Assembly (NCBI GenBank): GCA_028023455.1
Contig: JAQFVV010000275.1
Span: 744,001 to 808,000, forward strand
Origin: Epiperipatus broadwayi
Lineage: Eukaryota; Onychophora; Udeonychophora; Euonychophora; Peripatidae
Length of the DNA: 64,000 nucleotides
Direction of reading: 5' to 3'
Numbering within the stretch: position 1 is the stretch's first letter; every line of letters begins with the position of its first letter. The notes beneath the pieces are model-generated. The model worked only from the letters and a program-made list of their open reading frames with translations, was not told where the DNA came from and did no database searches. Positions 45,010-56,580 of this stretch are shown here, in pieces. Both the position numbers and the translations under genes were made by a program.

Positions 45010-46560
45010 TATGACAGCTTTAACAAGGTGATTGCACATTCAAGCAGAGGAGTAGAATATTATTGATAGATTAACTATCAATGATACCTATAACCAGATT
45101 GAGGATGCATGAACATACAATTCTTACTATTTTTCCTGACCTTAGCACACTTTTATAACTACTGGGACAGGACAATCCTCCAAGTCAATTCATTTGTTTT
45201 GAGATGAATCTCAGGCACCATCTGGCCATATAAACTTTATATAACTGGCATGGCTGGACAAAAGACAAGTGAACCCAGCACTTGAAAACTTACACAGACT
45301 AGCCACAACATTTCAAACAGGGGACCCAGTTCATTAATAAAGAGTACATATCAACAATCATATAATTATGATGATGCATTTAAAGAAAAGAGAACAGACC
45401 GAGTAATATTTAGTAAACACTTTTTATTCCTACACACACCTATAATGTAATTCTTCAATGGCACATATACATTTAACACAATAAAATTAATAAAGAGTAC
45501 ATATCAACAATCATATAATTATGGTGATGCTGTTAAAGAAAAGAGAACAGACCAAGTAATATTTAGCAAACACTTTTTATTTCTACACATACACACCAAT
45601 AATGTAATTGTTTAATGGCACATATACATTTTACACTATTAGATAAATATACAATAATTATTACACAAACTAAGTATAATTTAATGAGAATTAATTCAGC
45701 ACATATTTCACTTATAATTTTTACATTTGTAATATTAATAGTCCTTTCTCTTAACACTTTTTTTTAAAAATAAGGTTTAGACATTTATCAACAACTTTAG
45801 AATATTTTATATTCACTTAGGTTTTTGTTAACTGGGGGATGACATCATCTACTTTGACAATTTTAACAGTTATCTTTTTATTGTTCCTGGTCCTTTCAGT
45901 TTTGGATGCTTCTGACATTCCTTATAGTTGGCCATTTGGTCATCAGCAATGGTTTTTTCTTTCACACTTCTAAGTGACAATAGGAGAGAATATGGAGCAG
46001 AGTCTTATACTATGGGTGAGACATTGATAGCAGAAGAGACTAATGGTGCTGGAGATCAGGGCACAAAACCCAGATAGACACTCCTGTAGTTCTCTTAGCA
46101 ATGCATGTTGTTGCTTTTCCAACTGTTAACTTTTACAAAATTTTGAACTAACTGATATATCTCCCCACTATCACACCACTGTTTTATGCCTTCCTCTCCC
46201 ATTGTCCATTTTTATCAATTTTTGATTTCTAGTTTTAAGTAAAATGATTAATCTTATCTTTTCCTAGATTAATATACTACCTTATGGACCAAGATTTCCC
46301 CCCCAAATTAATTAAATTCCTGCTGATGAGATAGTTTACAAAGATTACTTTATTAATCAATTTATTATTTATTTCTACTTTTGAATTCTGTTTCTATTTT
46401 CATTATATTTTGACATTTATTTCTTTTGTAATATTTATTCTTTAATTATAAAAAAAAGAGAGTGGGTTCTGAATCTTAATTTAAATCAGATTCTTTTTCC
46501 TCTCCCTTATCAATAAAACAAAACAAGTCTACAATTGAATCAAATCGCTATTATTTTAAT
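45010..46560 (+). repeat. Interspersed repeat R1, copy 3
   Basis: Landmarks shared with copies 1 and 2 are CAAGCAGAGGAGTAGAATA, TGATAGATTAACTATCAATG (inverted repeat), ATTTGTTTTGAGATGAATCT followed by CAGGCACC, ACAGACCGAGTAATATTTAG, and late in the copy an AAAGAGAGTG...CTCTCCCTTAT block. The copy contains its own 153-bp tandem duplication and a segment at 45,840-46,310 that is only weakly matched. Confidence 0.6.
45333..45640 (+). repeat. 153-bp tandem duplication inside R1 copy 3
   Basis: ATTAATAAAGAGTACATATC starts both units (45,333 and 45,486). They share ATCATATAATTATG, AAAGAAAAGAGAACAGACC, AGTAATATTTAG and AATGGCACATATACATTT with few differences. Confidence 0.9.
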
Positions 46561-46690
46561 TATTTCTTAAAATTCATATTCTTTATGTACTTTTCCTTTT
46601 TATTTTATTTTTTACACATTATGAAATGATACATGTAATGCATATGTATGTATGTTACACTATATATTTATAAATAATATTTTATAATAC

Positions 46691-46789
46691 TTTATAAAGC
46701 GCAGACGGTATTGAAAATTAAATTGAGAGAGTGCTAATTTTTCAAGCACTTGTGACTATTAGTAACCAATCAGATCTTAAGCACTGGGA
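46691..46789 (+). repeat. 99-bp direct repeat, copy a
   Basis: Nearly identical to 47,013-47,111 (AAGCGCAGACGGTATTGAAA, ATTAAATTGAGAGAGTGC, CAAGC(A/G)CTTGTGACTATT, AGTAACCAATCAGATCTTAA). Copies are 322 bp apart. Between them is a small hairpin AGAGTGG/CCACTCT. It is probably a terminal or tandem part of the PLE that follows. Confidence 0.9.
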
Positions 46790-47012
46790 CATGGAATTTA
46801 ATAAGAAAAGAGTGGATTCCACTCTCTTCTTTACTTGTCTTTTTATATATCTAAGCCAGTCCAAAGTACTCATATCTGAGAGCGTGAATCTTAAATATCA
46901 TCACACTTAATTGACTGAGTTCAAATTATAAACATACAGCATGAAATCTTTCAATTTACTATGCAGTAGTTTTTCGATGTTATAACTTTGCAGTAATATA
47001 TGTAAATAATAT

Positions 47013-47111
47013 TTTATAAAGCGCAGACGGTATTGAAAATTAAATTGAGAGAGTGCAAATTTCTCAAGCGCTTGTGACTATTAGTAACCAATCAGATCTT
47101 AAGCACTGGGA
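47013..47111 (+). repeat. 99-bp direct repeat, copy b
   Basis: Second copy of the repeat at 46,691-46,789. It ends just before the (TA)n tract at 47,121-47,189, after which the PLE coding sequence begins. Confidence 0.9.
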
Positions 47112-47114
47112 GTG

Positions 47115-47120
<6 letters not shown>

Positions 47121-47189
<69 letters not shown>
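47121..47189. repeat. (TA)n microsatellite
   Basis: About 34 TA units, placed exactly between the 99-bp direct repeat and the 5'-truncated PLE. Confidence 0.97.
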
Positions 47190-47191
<2 letters not shown>

Positions 47192-48183
47192 TTTTATAAA
47201 TAATTGGCATCCAAATATTAAATTTACTATGGAAGTGGAAAATAACAGATCACTTTCTTTTCTGGATGTTTTAATTGCAAGAAAATGTGATGAAACATTG
47301 TCAATATCAGTTTACAGAAAATCCACTCATACAAACAGATATCTTAATTTTAATTCTCATCATCATCCTGCACAAACTTTTTTCTGTAGCTAAAAATCTT
47401 TTCACTAGAGCTTATAATTTATCTGATAGAGAACATCTTTCTCAAGAAATAAAACTTACAAAAAGTATTCTGCTTTCTAATAATTATAATAAAAACATCA
47501 TATGTAAGGCTTTATATAACATTAATACTAAAAAGAAAAAAGAGGATAGAATTGATAATTCCTCTTTTAATAGAGTAATTTTGCCTTACATTAGGGGGGT
47601 TACTGATAAAATCAGTAGAAGACTATCTTGTTTTAATATAAAGACCACTTTTTCTACTGGCAAAAAAATTGGTGATTTTTTGTATAAACCTAAAGACAGA
47701 ATACTTTTGGAACACCAAGGAGTTTATGAAATTCCATGTTTCCAGTGCTCAAGAGGCTACATGGGTCAGTCTAATAGATGAATTAAGGTCAGAATTAAGG
47801 AACATAAAAATGCTTTTCAACAAAAAATTAGCACATCAGTTTTTACTTCCCATTATTTAGAAACTGGTCACAAACCTAATTTTGACAATACAAAAATACT
47901 TGCTAATTTGGAAAGATATGATTTAAGAACCATGAGAGAGTCAATTGAAATATTAAAGAGACCTACTGGTTTAAATAGAACTGATGAAGCACAACGTATT
48001 CCAGCTATGTGGAAACCTCTCTTTTTATCCAATATTAACTTAAAATTAACAGGTAAAAATACTGAGGAAAATAAACATTTTGATAAGCCTCATATTGTGA
48101 ATGCTGAACTGGAATCTCATTTCTCATCTCGCACACAGTCACGTTATTTGTTAAGATCTAACAGTTTTTCTTTCAAAAGTTAA
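47190..48183 (+). pseudogene. Penelope-like element, 3' half with GIY-YIG endonuclease
   Basis: 5'-truncated PLE of a different group from loci A and B. The frame from 47,215 reads FTMEVENNRSLSFLDVLIAR and then SVYRKSTHTNRYLNFNSHHH, the conserved stretch after the RT active site (thumb region). A one-base frameshift near 47,370 leads to HKLFSVAKNLFTRAYNLSD. The endonuclease follows: GVY at 47,719 and GYMGQS near 47,755 correspond to the GIY and YIG motifs, and HYLETGH near 47,850 to the downstream conserved block. One in-frame TGA at 47,779-47,781 interrupts it. Otherwise the frame stays open to the stop at 48,181. The RT palm and all upstream parts are missing. The relatively intact frame suggests a fairly recent insertion. 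It is not functional. Confidence 0.9.
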
Positions 48184-48305
48184 CCTTGAAAATGGCGGTT
48201 GCTATTCCGTCGAAATATCGGTGCTCAATGGAAAATAAGACATGGTATATCCCCAAAATTTATAATTTATCTACATCATATAACCGTGAAAACATTAAGT
48301 ATAAC

Positions 48306-48343
48306 ATATATATATATTGTGAGTCACAATATATATATATATA
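48306..48343. repeat. TA-rich palindrome at LTR insertion point
   Basis: ATATATTGTGAGTCACAATATAT is an almost perfect palindrome (shown here as 23 nt split by its centre GTGA|GTCAC). It directly precedes the 5' LTR. ATATATATTGTGAC appears again immediately after the 3' LTR at about 59,246, so the retrotransposon probably inserted into such a TA-rich site. Confidence 0.5.
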
Positions 48344-50257
48344 TGTTGTGATGGTACCACCTGAGCCTCACCTAAAATAATTTATGTTTGTTTATGAATT
48401 TAATTGTGCCTATATCAAATCAACAAAAGATATAAATAACATACATTTAGTTTTTCATATCATATATATGTGGAAATTAATTAAATATTAAAAGAATAAT
48501 TTAAAAAAAAAAGACTTATTTTAATTTATTTATATTCACAGATAAATAAATGTTTCCAACTAATGGTATTTTTACTAATCAGAACTTGACATTGACAAAA
48601 CCTTAAGTCAACTTCGCATTTTATTATTGTAACAAAGGAAATAAATGTTTGGAGTTCATTACAAATTCTAAGTACATTTAAACAATAAAGAACGTGAGCA
48701 TTTATGTGATATGTTTTCAAAAATATAAAAACGAACTGAAATTGTTATAAAATAATCGTCTGTTTAGTTATCGAAGCAATAACTACAGTGGCAAATTTAA
48801 ATATGTTCAAATTTAGAAAACATTTTAAAAAAAGAAGATTCACTATTTCAAAACTTTCTTTAAGTTAAAAAAATAGTTAAGTTACTTATGAACTTTAGTA
48901 TATGTTCTTTATAAGAAGTAATTTTAAGTAATTTGTAATATTTGTAAAGAACTAAAAAAAATATTTAAATTGTCAAAGTTTTAAGAGAATGCAACTTCTT
49001 CAAAATGTTTATTCAACTATCTGTTTAAGAAGTCGAAAATTTATGAAAATGTTTTCTGGCTAGACAATTAATGTCAGGGATTTCTGCTGATGTTTGTAAT
49101 TTAAAGATGTAAATTTATTCCTACTTAATGCCTAGAATATAATCATCATAATTTCTAATAAAAACCTGCTTTAATAATGGAGTATTTTACTAAAGAAAAT
49201 GTCAACTATTTACTATGTAAACAGCTAAAAGGATAAATATTAGGATTATTTCTTTGAAGGATGTTAACCCATGAACTTTATCTTTCAATATTCATGATCG
49301 TTTTATTTTATCTAAGGAGGAATGTAAAACTGTTATTCTTTCTTGTCGTGGAATATAGCATTGTTAATTTTTTAACTCTTAAACTTTATTTCCTTTGTGG
49401 ATAAATATTATTTATATGGAAAAACTACTTTGCTTATTAAATTGATTTTAACAGGATATGTAAAGAACTAACAAGTTGAACATTTTTATTATTATTTATT
49501 TTAATAAAATTTAGGTGTTGATGTTTACACATGTATTGATCAAAGCAACGATTAACTAAGGTAAAAAAATTAAATTATTTCAATTTGGAAATAAGTTCAT
49601 TATTTTCCAAATTGAACATTACTTGACATCTATCATAATTTCTTATTAGTCACTAACGTAAATATCTTGTACAAATATATAACATGCATAGAATCATTTT
49701 AATGACCCTATACATAGATTTATGATATATAATATTATTCTTATTGTACACATAATTTTGAATTTATATATACGTAAATAGTTTATTATTGTATTATATA
49801 TATATATATATAAGCACAGGTTATAATCATAAATTTTAATATTTTTATTGTTTACGAGATAATATTTTTGTTTCAATTACTACTTAATAAATGCATTAAA
49901 CTTGATTTTCAAATTAAATAGGTATCAATTGTTTATTTTATTTAGTTATTTTATGAAATATATGATTATAAGAATACATACATACTCACATATATATATA
50001 TGTTAAATTAATTTAATATTTATAAAAAGTTATATATAACATCATTACTATGGAATAATTGTGGAAATGCCTGAAGAGAGTCAATTGCAATTTCTACCCT
50101 GAGCTCGAATTCCAAGTCTAATGAGTATTTTAATAGAGGAGTGGATTGGATTATATTATACATTATTTCATCCATGGCATTCTATAAGAAGACCCTGAGT
50201 CTGGCTATAGTTAGATGTGACTTCCCCGAGGTCTGAAAAGGACCATCCCATTATACA
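48344..50257 (+). repeat. 5' LTR
   Basis: Begins TGTTGTGATGGTACCACC and ends CCATCCCATTATACA, giving the usual TG...CA ends. It matches the 3' LTR along its entire length. Minus-strand frames of about 60 codons occur in both LTRs at the same place (48,526-48,720 here) and are judged accidental. No clear primer-binding site was recognised: the sequence after the LTR (TGACACCCATACTTAG) does not begin with the TGG expected for complementarity to a tRNA CCA end. Confidence 0.9.
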
Positions 50258-50650
50258 TGACACCCATACTTAGAGCATGAAACATTAGTTTTCCACTAGT
50301 TAAATCTATAGTTTTAAAAAAAATTATATGAGTATGTTGTGAATTGATAAAATACTAGATAGTAAATAATGGAGACCTTGAAATAAAATAAAACATAATA
50401 GATAGATAAATCAGTCACTTTAAAGTAAATAAATAAATATGATTGTAGTTTGGGCATTAAAATGTACATTATAATATCTTATAAAAGTAGGAAAAATAGA
50501 ATTACATCTAAAAGCATAAACACAGCATGAAATCCTATGACATATTATGGAATATTATATAAAAAGAAATAATTTTGCCATAGAGTATATATTTTAAAGA
50601 AAAGTATTAGTTAATTTGTATGTTGCTCAGAAGTGGGGGTATTTATCAGT

Positions 50651-52700
50651 ATGAGTAAGGAATTAAATGTAAAGCTGCAGGATGTTAGTGGCAATGAAGC
50701 TGAGGATGATCCTAATATGGAATGAGTAGGATCAGTAGATATACATGTGTCTGGGGGGGTCAATGGTTGGAGCTGAGCATTCTTTGTCAATGCCAGAGCA
50801 AAGGCAAATGATATCTCAAATTCAAGGAGACTCAAATGAACAGTCTTCTCAATCACCTGGAATTGGACTAACACAGGCTACAGAAGATAAGGGAGCTGTG
50901 ATGCAAATGTGGAAAATGATAAAGGATCGAATGGATGCCATGCAGGCTGACATGAGTGGTCAGATGGATGCCATGCAGGCTATCATGAGTGGCATGCTAT
51001 GCAAGCTGATATGAGTGGTTGGAGGATAATATGACAACCAAGGCTGATATAAGCAACATGAGTGGTCAGATAGGTAGCATGAGTGGTCAGATAGATGCTG
51101 TCAAGACTGAATGAGTGGTCAGATGGATGCCATGAGTGGTCAGATAGATATAAGCAAGGCTGAAATAAGCAACATGGTAACTAAGGCTGATATTGACAAA
51201 TTGGATGAGGAAGTTAAGAAAAGAATTAGTGGCATTGAAATGAAATTTTCAACAGACATGGAGTGGTTATCTTCAGAGATGAACAAAGTGCATAGCAGTA
51301 GTATGGAATTGAAGCAAAATGTAGAAGAGATGAGACTAGAGATTGATGTAGCAAACTTGCAGAGTCAAGAGTGATTTACTGGGTTTAAAGAAAGTATTAC
51401 CACCCACATTGATAACAAAATTAAGGAAGTACACCAAGCCCAAGAATCCACTAAAGAAGAAATGAGGCAAGGTTAAGAGAAACACAAGGAAGAAGTTCAA
51501 GGAGATTTGGAAGTCATACGGAGGGAATTAGGTCAACTTCAGATTAAACAAAGTGTGGAAAATGGGGTTCAAGAGAAAATGGTGCAAGCCATGAATCATC
51601 ATTTACAACAGCTTGAACATAAGATATTTTCTATGGAAACAGATGCTTTGTTATGCAAAACAATATTAGAAAAACTTAAAGAGAGAACCACTGAAACACA
51701 AAGTCGAATTGATAGTTTAGATGAAGCCATGAAGCAACAGCCATCAAGGGATAAGTCTCAAATTAACTCAAAGATACCAATATATAAAAAACCACAGTTA
51801 GAAAGTGAAAAAAAGATCCAAAATGACCGAGAAGGTTGGAACCATGATGTGGAACATTTGAAAGTCGCTTTTAGAGATTTACAAGAAACAAATGACCCAT
51901 ATGAAGAACCCACTTTTCAATCTAATATGATGCCTGAAGCAGATGACTCCCATGAGTTTCATCTAGATGAAAGACAACCAGATGAATATCAAGCTAATGT
52001 AGATCATCCTTTTATGAATTCACAAATATATACACAAGATGTGAATAAAGCTCATGTTATCACCACACAGAAAATGCTATTAACCAATTTGTGAAGCTGA
52101 AGGTTTTTAAAGGTTTCAATAATGAAGCTCTAATTGAACATTTGAGAAGCTAAAAGCTTTATTTCATGGTGAATAGAAGTTTGTCTGAAAGTGAAAAAAT
52201 TATAATCGCATATAGTCACCTCCAAGGTGATGCTTTAATGTGGTGGGAGTCATTGTTCTGACCCCATCCACATTTGATGATTACCAGACTCTATTGGTTC
52301 ACAATTTTTGGAATAGAGATAGACAGGAAGGCATTCTATACCATGTTTTCCAGGAAAAATATAGGTCTGCACCTGGGGAAACCCTTACAAAATTTTTTAG
52401 GTGACAAGTTACCAAGCTACGTACTTTGAACACATTGTTTTAAGGAAACAGAAATCATCAGAATTGTTAAAAGAATTTTACCTTTATGTATAGAGCAATC
52501 GCTGATGTGTACAAATGCTAGGAATATTGAGCAGGTTGCTGAATTGTTAAACAGTATTGATATGAATAATACAAATTTATCGATCAGGGCACCAGAGAAG
52601 AGGAAAGATGAGGCAAATGTTAATGCTTTATTTTATCGTAAGAAAAAAAAAACAACAATAATCCCAGACACTGGAAAGAGAAAGCCAATCAAATCAATGC
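50651..52700 (+). pseudogene. gag (broken)
   Basis: The likely start is 50,651 (MSKELNVKLQDVSGNEAEDD). After 24 codons there is a stop and then a frame change near the G run at about 50,752. The N-terminal third is a Met/Gln-rich coiled coil with short tandem repeats (MDAMQADMSGQMDAMQA). A long coiled coil follows at 51,507-52,094 (RRELGQLQIKQSV, HHLQQLEHKIFSMETDALL). At 52,080-52,330 the retrotransposon gag core can be read in pieces: FKGFNNEA, YSHLQGDALMWWESLF and FWNRDRQEGILYHVFQEKY, where the L.G.A..WW pattern is typical of this domain. No clear zinc-knuckle CCHC was found. At least four frameshifts or stops are present. Confidence 0.8.
50925..51165 (+). repeat. Short tandem repeats in gag (MSGQMDAM-type)
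   Basis: ATGAGTGGTCAGAT(G/A) recurs about six times with spacers encoding DAMQA or similar. Copy number slippage has produced frame changes inside the block, for example at about 51,000 and 51,110. Confidence 0.85.
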
Positions 52701-52929
52701 ACTAAATGTGTGGTTGCCCAAGAGGAATAAACTCAATAATGGCAAATCATTGACAAATTTCCCCAGTACCCCAAATGGACCACCAAAACCAGGATGCAGT
52801 AATCATGCATCCAACACTAAGCAGAAACTAAACTAGAAAGGTGCTTGAGGATTAGTTCTCACCTCAAGGAACCAAAAATACAGTGAAGAAGAAGGTACCA
52901 AAAATAGATGGAGAAATCACCAATATGAC

Positions 52930-53230
52930 ATGTTCGTGGGATGACAAGGCACCCAACTTTGCTTTGTGGAGCTATCCCATGATAGAGGCTTTTTGAGGAT
53001 TTGCCAATTAAAGCTTTGTTGATTCTGGTAGCCAGATTTCTGTCATTTCAGACCGGCTGTATCAGCAGGTTCTGAACAAGAACCCCCAAGTTAAAATCTT
53101 GCCCCTGAAATCTGTACAGGTTACCATGGCTAACAATAGGACAGCAAAGCTTGCACAGAAACAAGTTTGGATTGAAATAAAATTTGGTCAGGCAATCCTC
53201 TCATGTGTTCTTGATATTAAATGGTTTGAT
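52930..53230 (+). pseudogene. Aspartic protease domain
   Basis: The frame reads SFVDSGSQISVISDRLYQQV at about 53,010-53,070. DSG is the active-site triad of retroelement aspartic proteases, which work as dimers to cut the Gag-Pol polyprotein. It continues through VTMANNRTAKLAQKQV to a break near 53,215, where the next frame gives [18 protein letters not shown], the second conserved block (ILG.D.L). The join needs a frameshift. Confidence 0.8.
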
Positions 53231-54357
53231 CCATGATGTAATACTAGGGGCAGACCTCCTACACTTACACTTTTGTATTATTGATTTCTCCAATAAAATA
53301 ATTCAAATTGATGGTGAGGTTTTGAAGATGATATTGCTTTCGAGATATGGCCTACCTGAAGTTTATTGCGTTGTATCAAATATTCCTGAAGCAATTATAA
53401 ATGTCAAACTTGCAGAGTCCAATCTATTAGATAACGAAAGTGCCGTAGAGTTACGATCTATAATTAATCAGTTTAGTCCGATTTTTTCAGAGATTCCAAG
53501 AATTATAGCTGGGTTCCAACAGAGAATTAAATTGAAGGAAGACCAACCATTTCAATCCAGATCATATCCTATCCTGTACCAATATCGGCAGGAAATATCC
53601 AAACAGATCAACCAAATGCTGGATTGGGGAATCATTTCCAAATGCTCTTCACCTTACTGCAATCCAGTTGTAACTGTGAAGAAGAAAGATGGGTCGATGA
53701 GATTTTGTTTGGATGTTTGGCAGCTAAACAAAATTACTGTTCCAGACAAATATTCCCCCACCCACTCATGAGTTACTCATGAGATTTGGAAACAAGAAGG
53801 TATTTTCTACCTTCAATTTAACTTCCAGCTATTGGCAGATCAAGCTTTATCCTGATGATCACCAGTATACTGCTTTTTGGTACGAAGGTTTTACCTATCA
53901 GTTCAATAGGATGCCATTTGGGTTGATCAATAGTGGTGCTGGTCTGATTAGATGTATAGATAAGACCCTTTCACCTGAGATTAAGCAAATTGTAACTATT
54001 TATGTGAATGATGTGATAATTGCATTATCCACCATTGAAGAACATCTTCAACAAATCACTATATTTTTCGAGGAGTGCTTTCGTAAAGGAATAAAAATCA
54101 ACTTCAAGAAAAGTACCCTAGTATCCAATCAAGTATTCTTCCTAGGTCATATCGTAAGTTGTAATGGGATAAGACCTCATCCAGACAAGATCTCTGCCAT
54201 TCATATCTTTCCTAGGCCTACTACCAACAAGCAAATTCTGTCATTCTTAGGTTTGTGTAATTTTTACCATCATTTCTACAAAACATTTGCTAACCACATG
54301 GAACCTTTATTGAAATTGATCAGGAAAGAAGAGAAATGGAATTGGATCGAGGAATAA
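53184..54357 (+). pseudogene. Reverse transcriptase domain
   Basis: Two frames, 53,184-53,771 and 53,779-54,357, are separated by a stop and a one-base shift at about 53,770. Visible blocks in order: [20 protein letters not shown], then [57 protein letters not shown] and FLGHIVSCNGIRPHPDKI. In active members the third block has FD or DL with catalytic Asp and the fifth is Y(L/V)DD. Here both Asp codons GAT are AAT (Asn), so the enzyme is inactive independently of the frameshift. The connector toward RNase H (FLGLCNFYHHFYKTFA) is also present. Confidence 0.92.
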
Positions 54358-54399
54358 GAGAGGGCATTTGAAAATATCAAAACAGGGTTTTTATAGCAA

Positions 54400-54830
54400 A
54401 CAATTTTGGCCTTCCTTGATTTTGATAAACCATTTGTCATTCATTCTGACAGTAGTGGTTTTGGGTTAGGGGTAACATTATCCCAAATCCAGGAGGATGG
54501 TCAACCAAGCATCTTCTACTTTATCAGTTGATTCCTGAAAGGGCCAGAGTTGAATTATATGGCAACTTAGAAAAAGGCACTAGCTATAGTGTGGGCCTTG
54601 CAGAAGTTTTGACAGATGCTTCTTGGATGTGATAGTGATCATGGACCATAAAAGCCTCGAATTCCTGAACCACAGTTATTTGACCAACAGTCACCTAATT
54701 AGGTGGAGTCTGCTGTTGCAGAAATTTAATTACACCATGAGGTATTGCAAAGGATCCGAGAACATAGTAGCTGATATACTTAATCAGAATCCATGTCAGT
54801 TAGATCAAAACCATCTATCTGTAAAAGATG
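54400..54830 (+). pseudogene. RNase H domain
   Basis: FVIHSDSSGFGLGVTLSQ at about 54,430-54,485 is the first RNase H block (usually D.S..G.G..L.Q, with the first catalytic Asp present). Later IVMDHKSLEFL and YCKGSENIVADILNQNP (54,623-54,790) match the T(D)H..L..L and KG..N..AD.LSR blocks. Several stops lie between them, for example at about 54,530 and 54,570. The domain degrades the RNA strand of RNA-DNA hybrids in active relatives. Confidence 0.85.
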
Positions 54831-55079
54831 CCTACATTATGAATGTTGACATAATAACTGATAGTAATGTAGAGAATGAGTTAGAAAGGTTGCCCAAATT
54901 ACAATTTGAAGATCCAAATTTAAACTTAGTCATAAGAGCTCTAAATGAAGAGGAGGCTTTGAATGTGCCCAAGAATATTACACTATATAAGATAGAAAAT
55001 TAAGTCTTGTTTTATCAAATTGATGCAAATATTGTAGAGTGGAGGGTAGTGATACCTACAATTTTGTGAGCCCTACTCA

Positions 55080-56070
55080 TTAAGTACATTCACTGTTTGT
55101 ATGAACACTATGGTGCCCATAAAATGGAACATACTATAAAAACTTGGTTTTACTGGCCAAGTATGTACAAAGAAATTTTGAGAACACTCCAAGATTGTTT
55201 AGTTTGCTTAAAAGCTAAGCCACTGAACTAAAATTATAGCGAGGCATTAAAATCTATAATTCCTGAAAGTCCAAATGAAATGTTGGCAATTCATTATTAT
55301 GGACCATTATCTCCATTCAATAAGCAAAGATATCTCTTGGTAGCCTATGATCTTTTTTTGAAATATGTCTCTGCTCACCCTATACCCCAGGCTAATACCA
55401 AACACACATCAGGATATTAGACAACCTTCAATTTTTCCAAGATACAAAAGCCTAAAACTGTTTTTATAGACCATGGAACACCTTTCCTATCTAAGGAATG
55501 AAAAAGATGGGTGGTGAAATTACAAATCAAACACATGCTCACTTTTATTAGGAATCCACAGTCTAACCCTTGCAAATGCATAATGCGGGAGCTTGGCTGT
55601 TTGTTCAGGACTTACCTAAAGGATGAGCATAGGAATTGGATGAGGCAGACAAAACGGGTAGTGAATTATATTAATTGGGGTGCAAATGAATCTACTGGAT
55701 TCCTTCGTTATTTGTAAAATACCAACCTCCAATTGAATGTCATCACTATGACATAGAAACTAAAATTCAAATGGCTCACCAACAATTAATTAATAGATCT
55801 AATTTTAGAAATAAGGATAGGAGGAAAAATAGACATCACTTTAAGTTTGGAGACAAGGTTTTTGTGAGAATACATCACCCAAGTAAACCATTGGATAATG
55901 TTTATCATAAATTTTGTCAACAATATGCTGGACCATATGATATTGTGAAACAAGCTGGCCCAAATGCATTTTGGTTAAATATTGATGGAGAAATAAAAGG
56001 AAGTTATAATGCTCGGATATTAAAGCCATACATTGGTTGTCAAGAAGAACTGCCAAATACAGAAGCTTAG
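55080..56070 (+). pseudogene. Integrase
   Basis: The N-terminal zinc-binding region can be read at about 55,100-55,230 (HHYGAHKMEHT near WFYWPSM, then CLVCLKAK, fitting HHCC). In the core, MLAIHYYGPLSP at about 55,280 stands where AxD is expected, so the first catalytic Asp reads His. FIDHGTPFLS at about 55,470-55,500 keeps the second Asp. MRELGCLFRTYL at 55,580-55,615 follows the region of the catalytic Glu. The C-terminal part is an open frame 55,771-56,070 with FKFGDKVFVRIHHPS and CQQYAGPYDIVKQAGPNAFW. Multiple frameshifts and stops. Confidence 0.88.
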
Positions 56071-56334
56071 TTTTTCATAAACAGATAATTATGATTAAAG
56101 TAGATATTAATAGAAAATGTATAAGTTAACCAAAGTATGAAAAAAAAATACTTACAGGTTTATCGGAGTACAAGTTATGGTTAGTTGACTAAGTATTAAT
56201 GGTAGATCAATTAAACATTACAATAATGCAATCTGATGTTGACACTATTTATAAAATGCAAGTTCACCATTATATATATTTTGATAAGGTTATATAAAAA
56301 GATAATGTAAAAGCTTATGAACAACTGAAAAAAA

Positions 56335-56580
56335 AACCAATCAAAGAAATAAAAATGTGAAGCTAATTTCACACATATTTAAAGTTGGGGATCAAGTTTT
56401 TATAAAAACTCCTCAAATTAATAAACCCAACAGAGTGAATACCAAAAGTTTTACCATAAGGATGAAGGACCTTATATAAAGTAAACAGATTCTATCCTAA
56501 TGCATTCTGGATAAATATAAAGACATTAAAGGCATTTACAGTGCTAGAGCTTTAAAACCCTATTTTAGTTAAACAAAATG
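56335..56580 (+). pseudogene. Second, diverged copy of integrase C-terminal segment
   Basis: FKVGDQVFIKTPQINKPNRV, then HKDEGPYIK in a shifted frame, then NRFYPNAFWINI in the third frame parallel FKFGDKVFVRIHHPSKPLDN, CQQYAGPYDIVK and AGPNAFWLNI of the copy at 55,850-56,040. The segment ends with an ALKPYF-like stretch matching ARILKPYI. It lies about 300 bp after the first copy and is much more decayed. It could be an internal duplication or a remnant of a related element that recombined here. Confidence 0.7.

Noticed and set aside
50258-50275. Primer-binding site after the 5' LTR
   Set aside because: The sequence lacks the TGG expected opposite a tRNA CCA end and I could not match it to a tRNA by eye.
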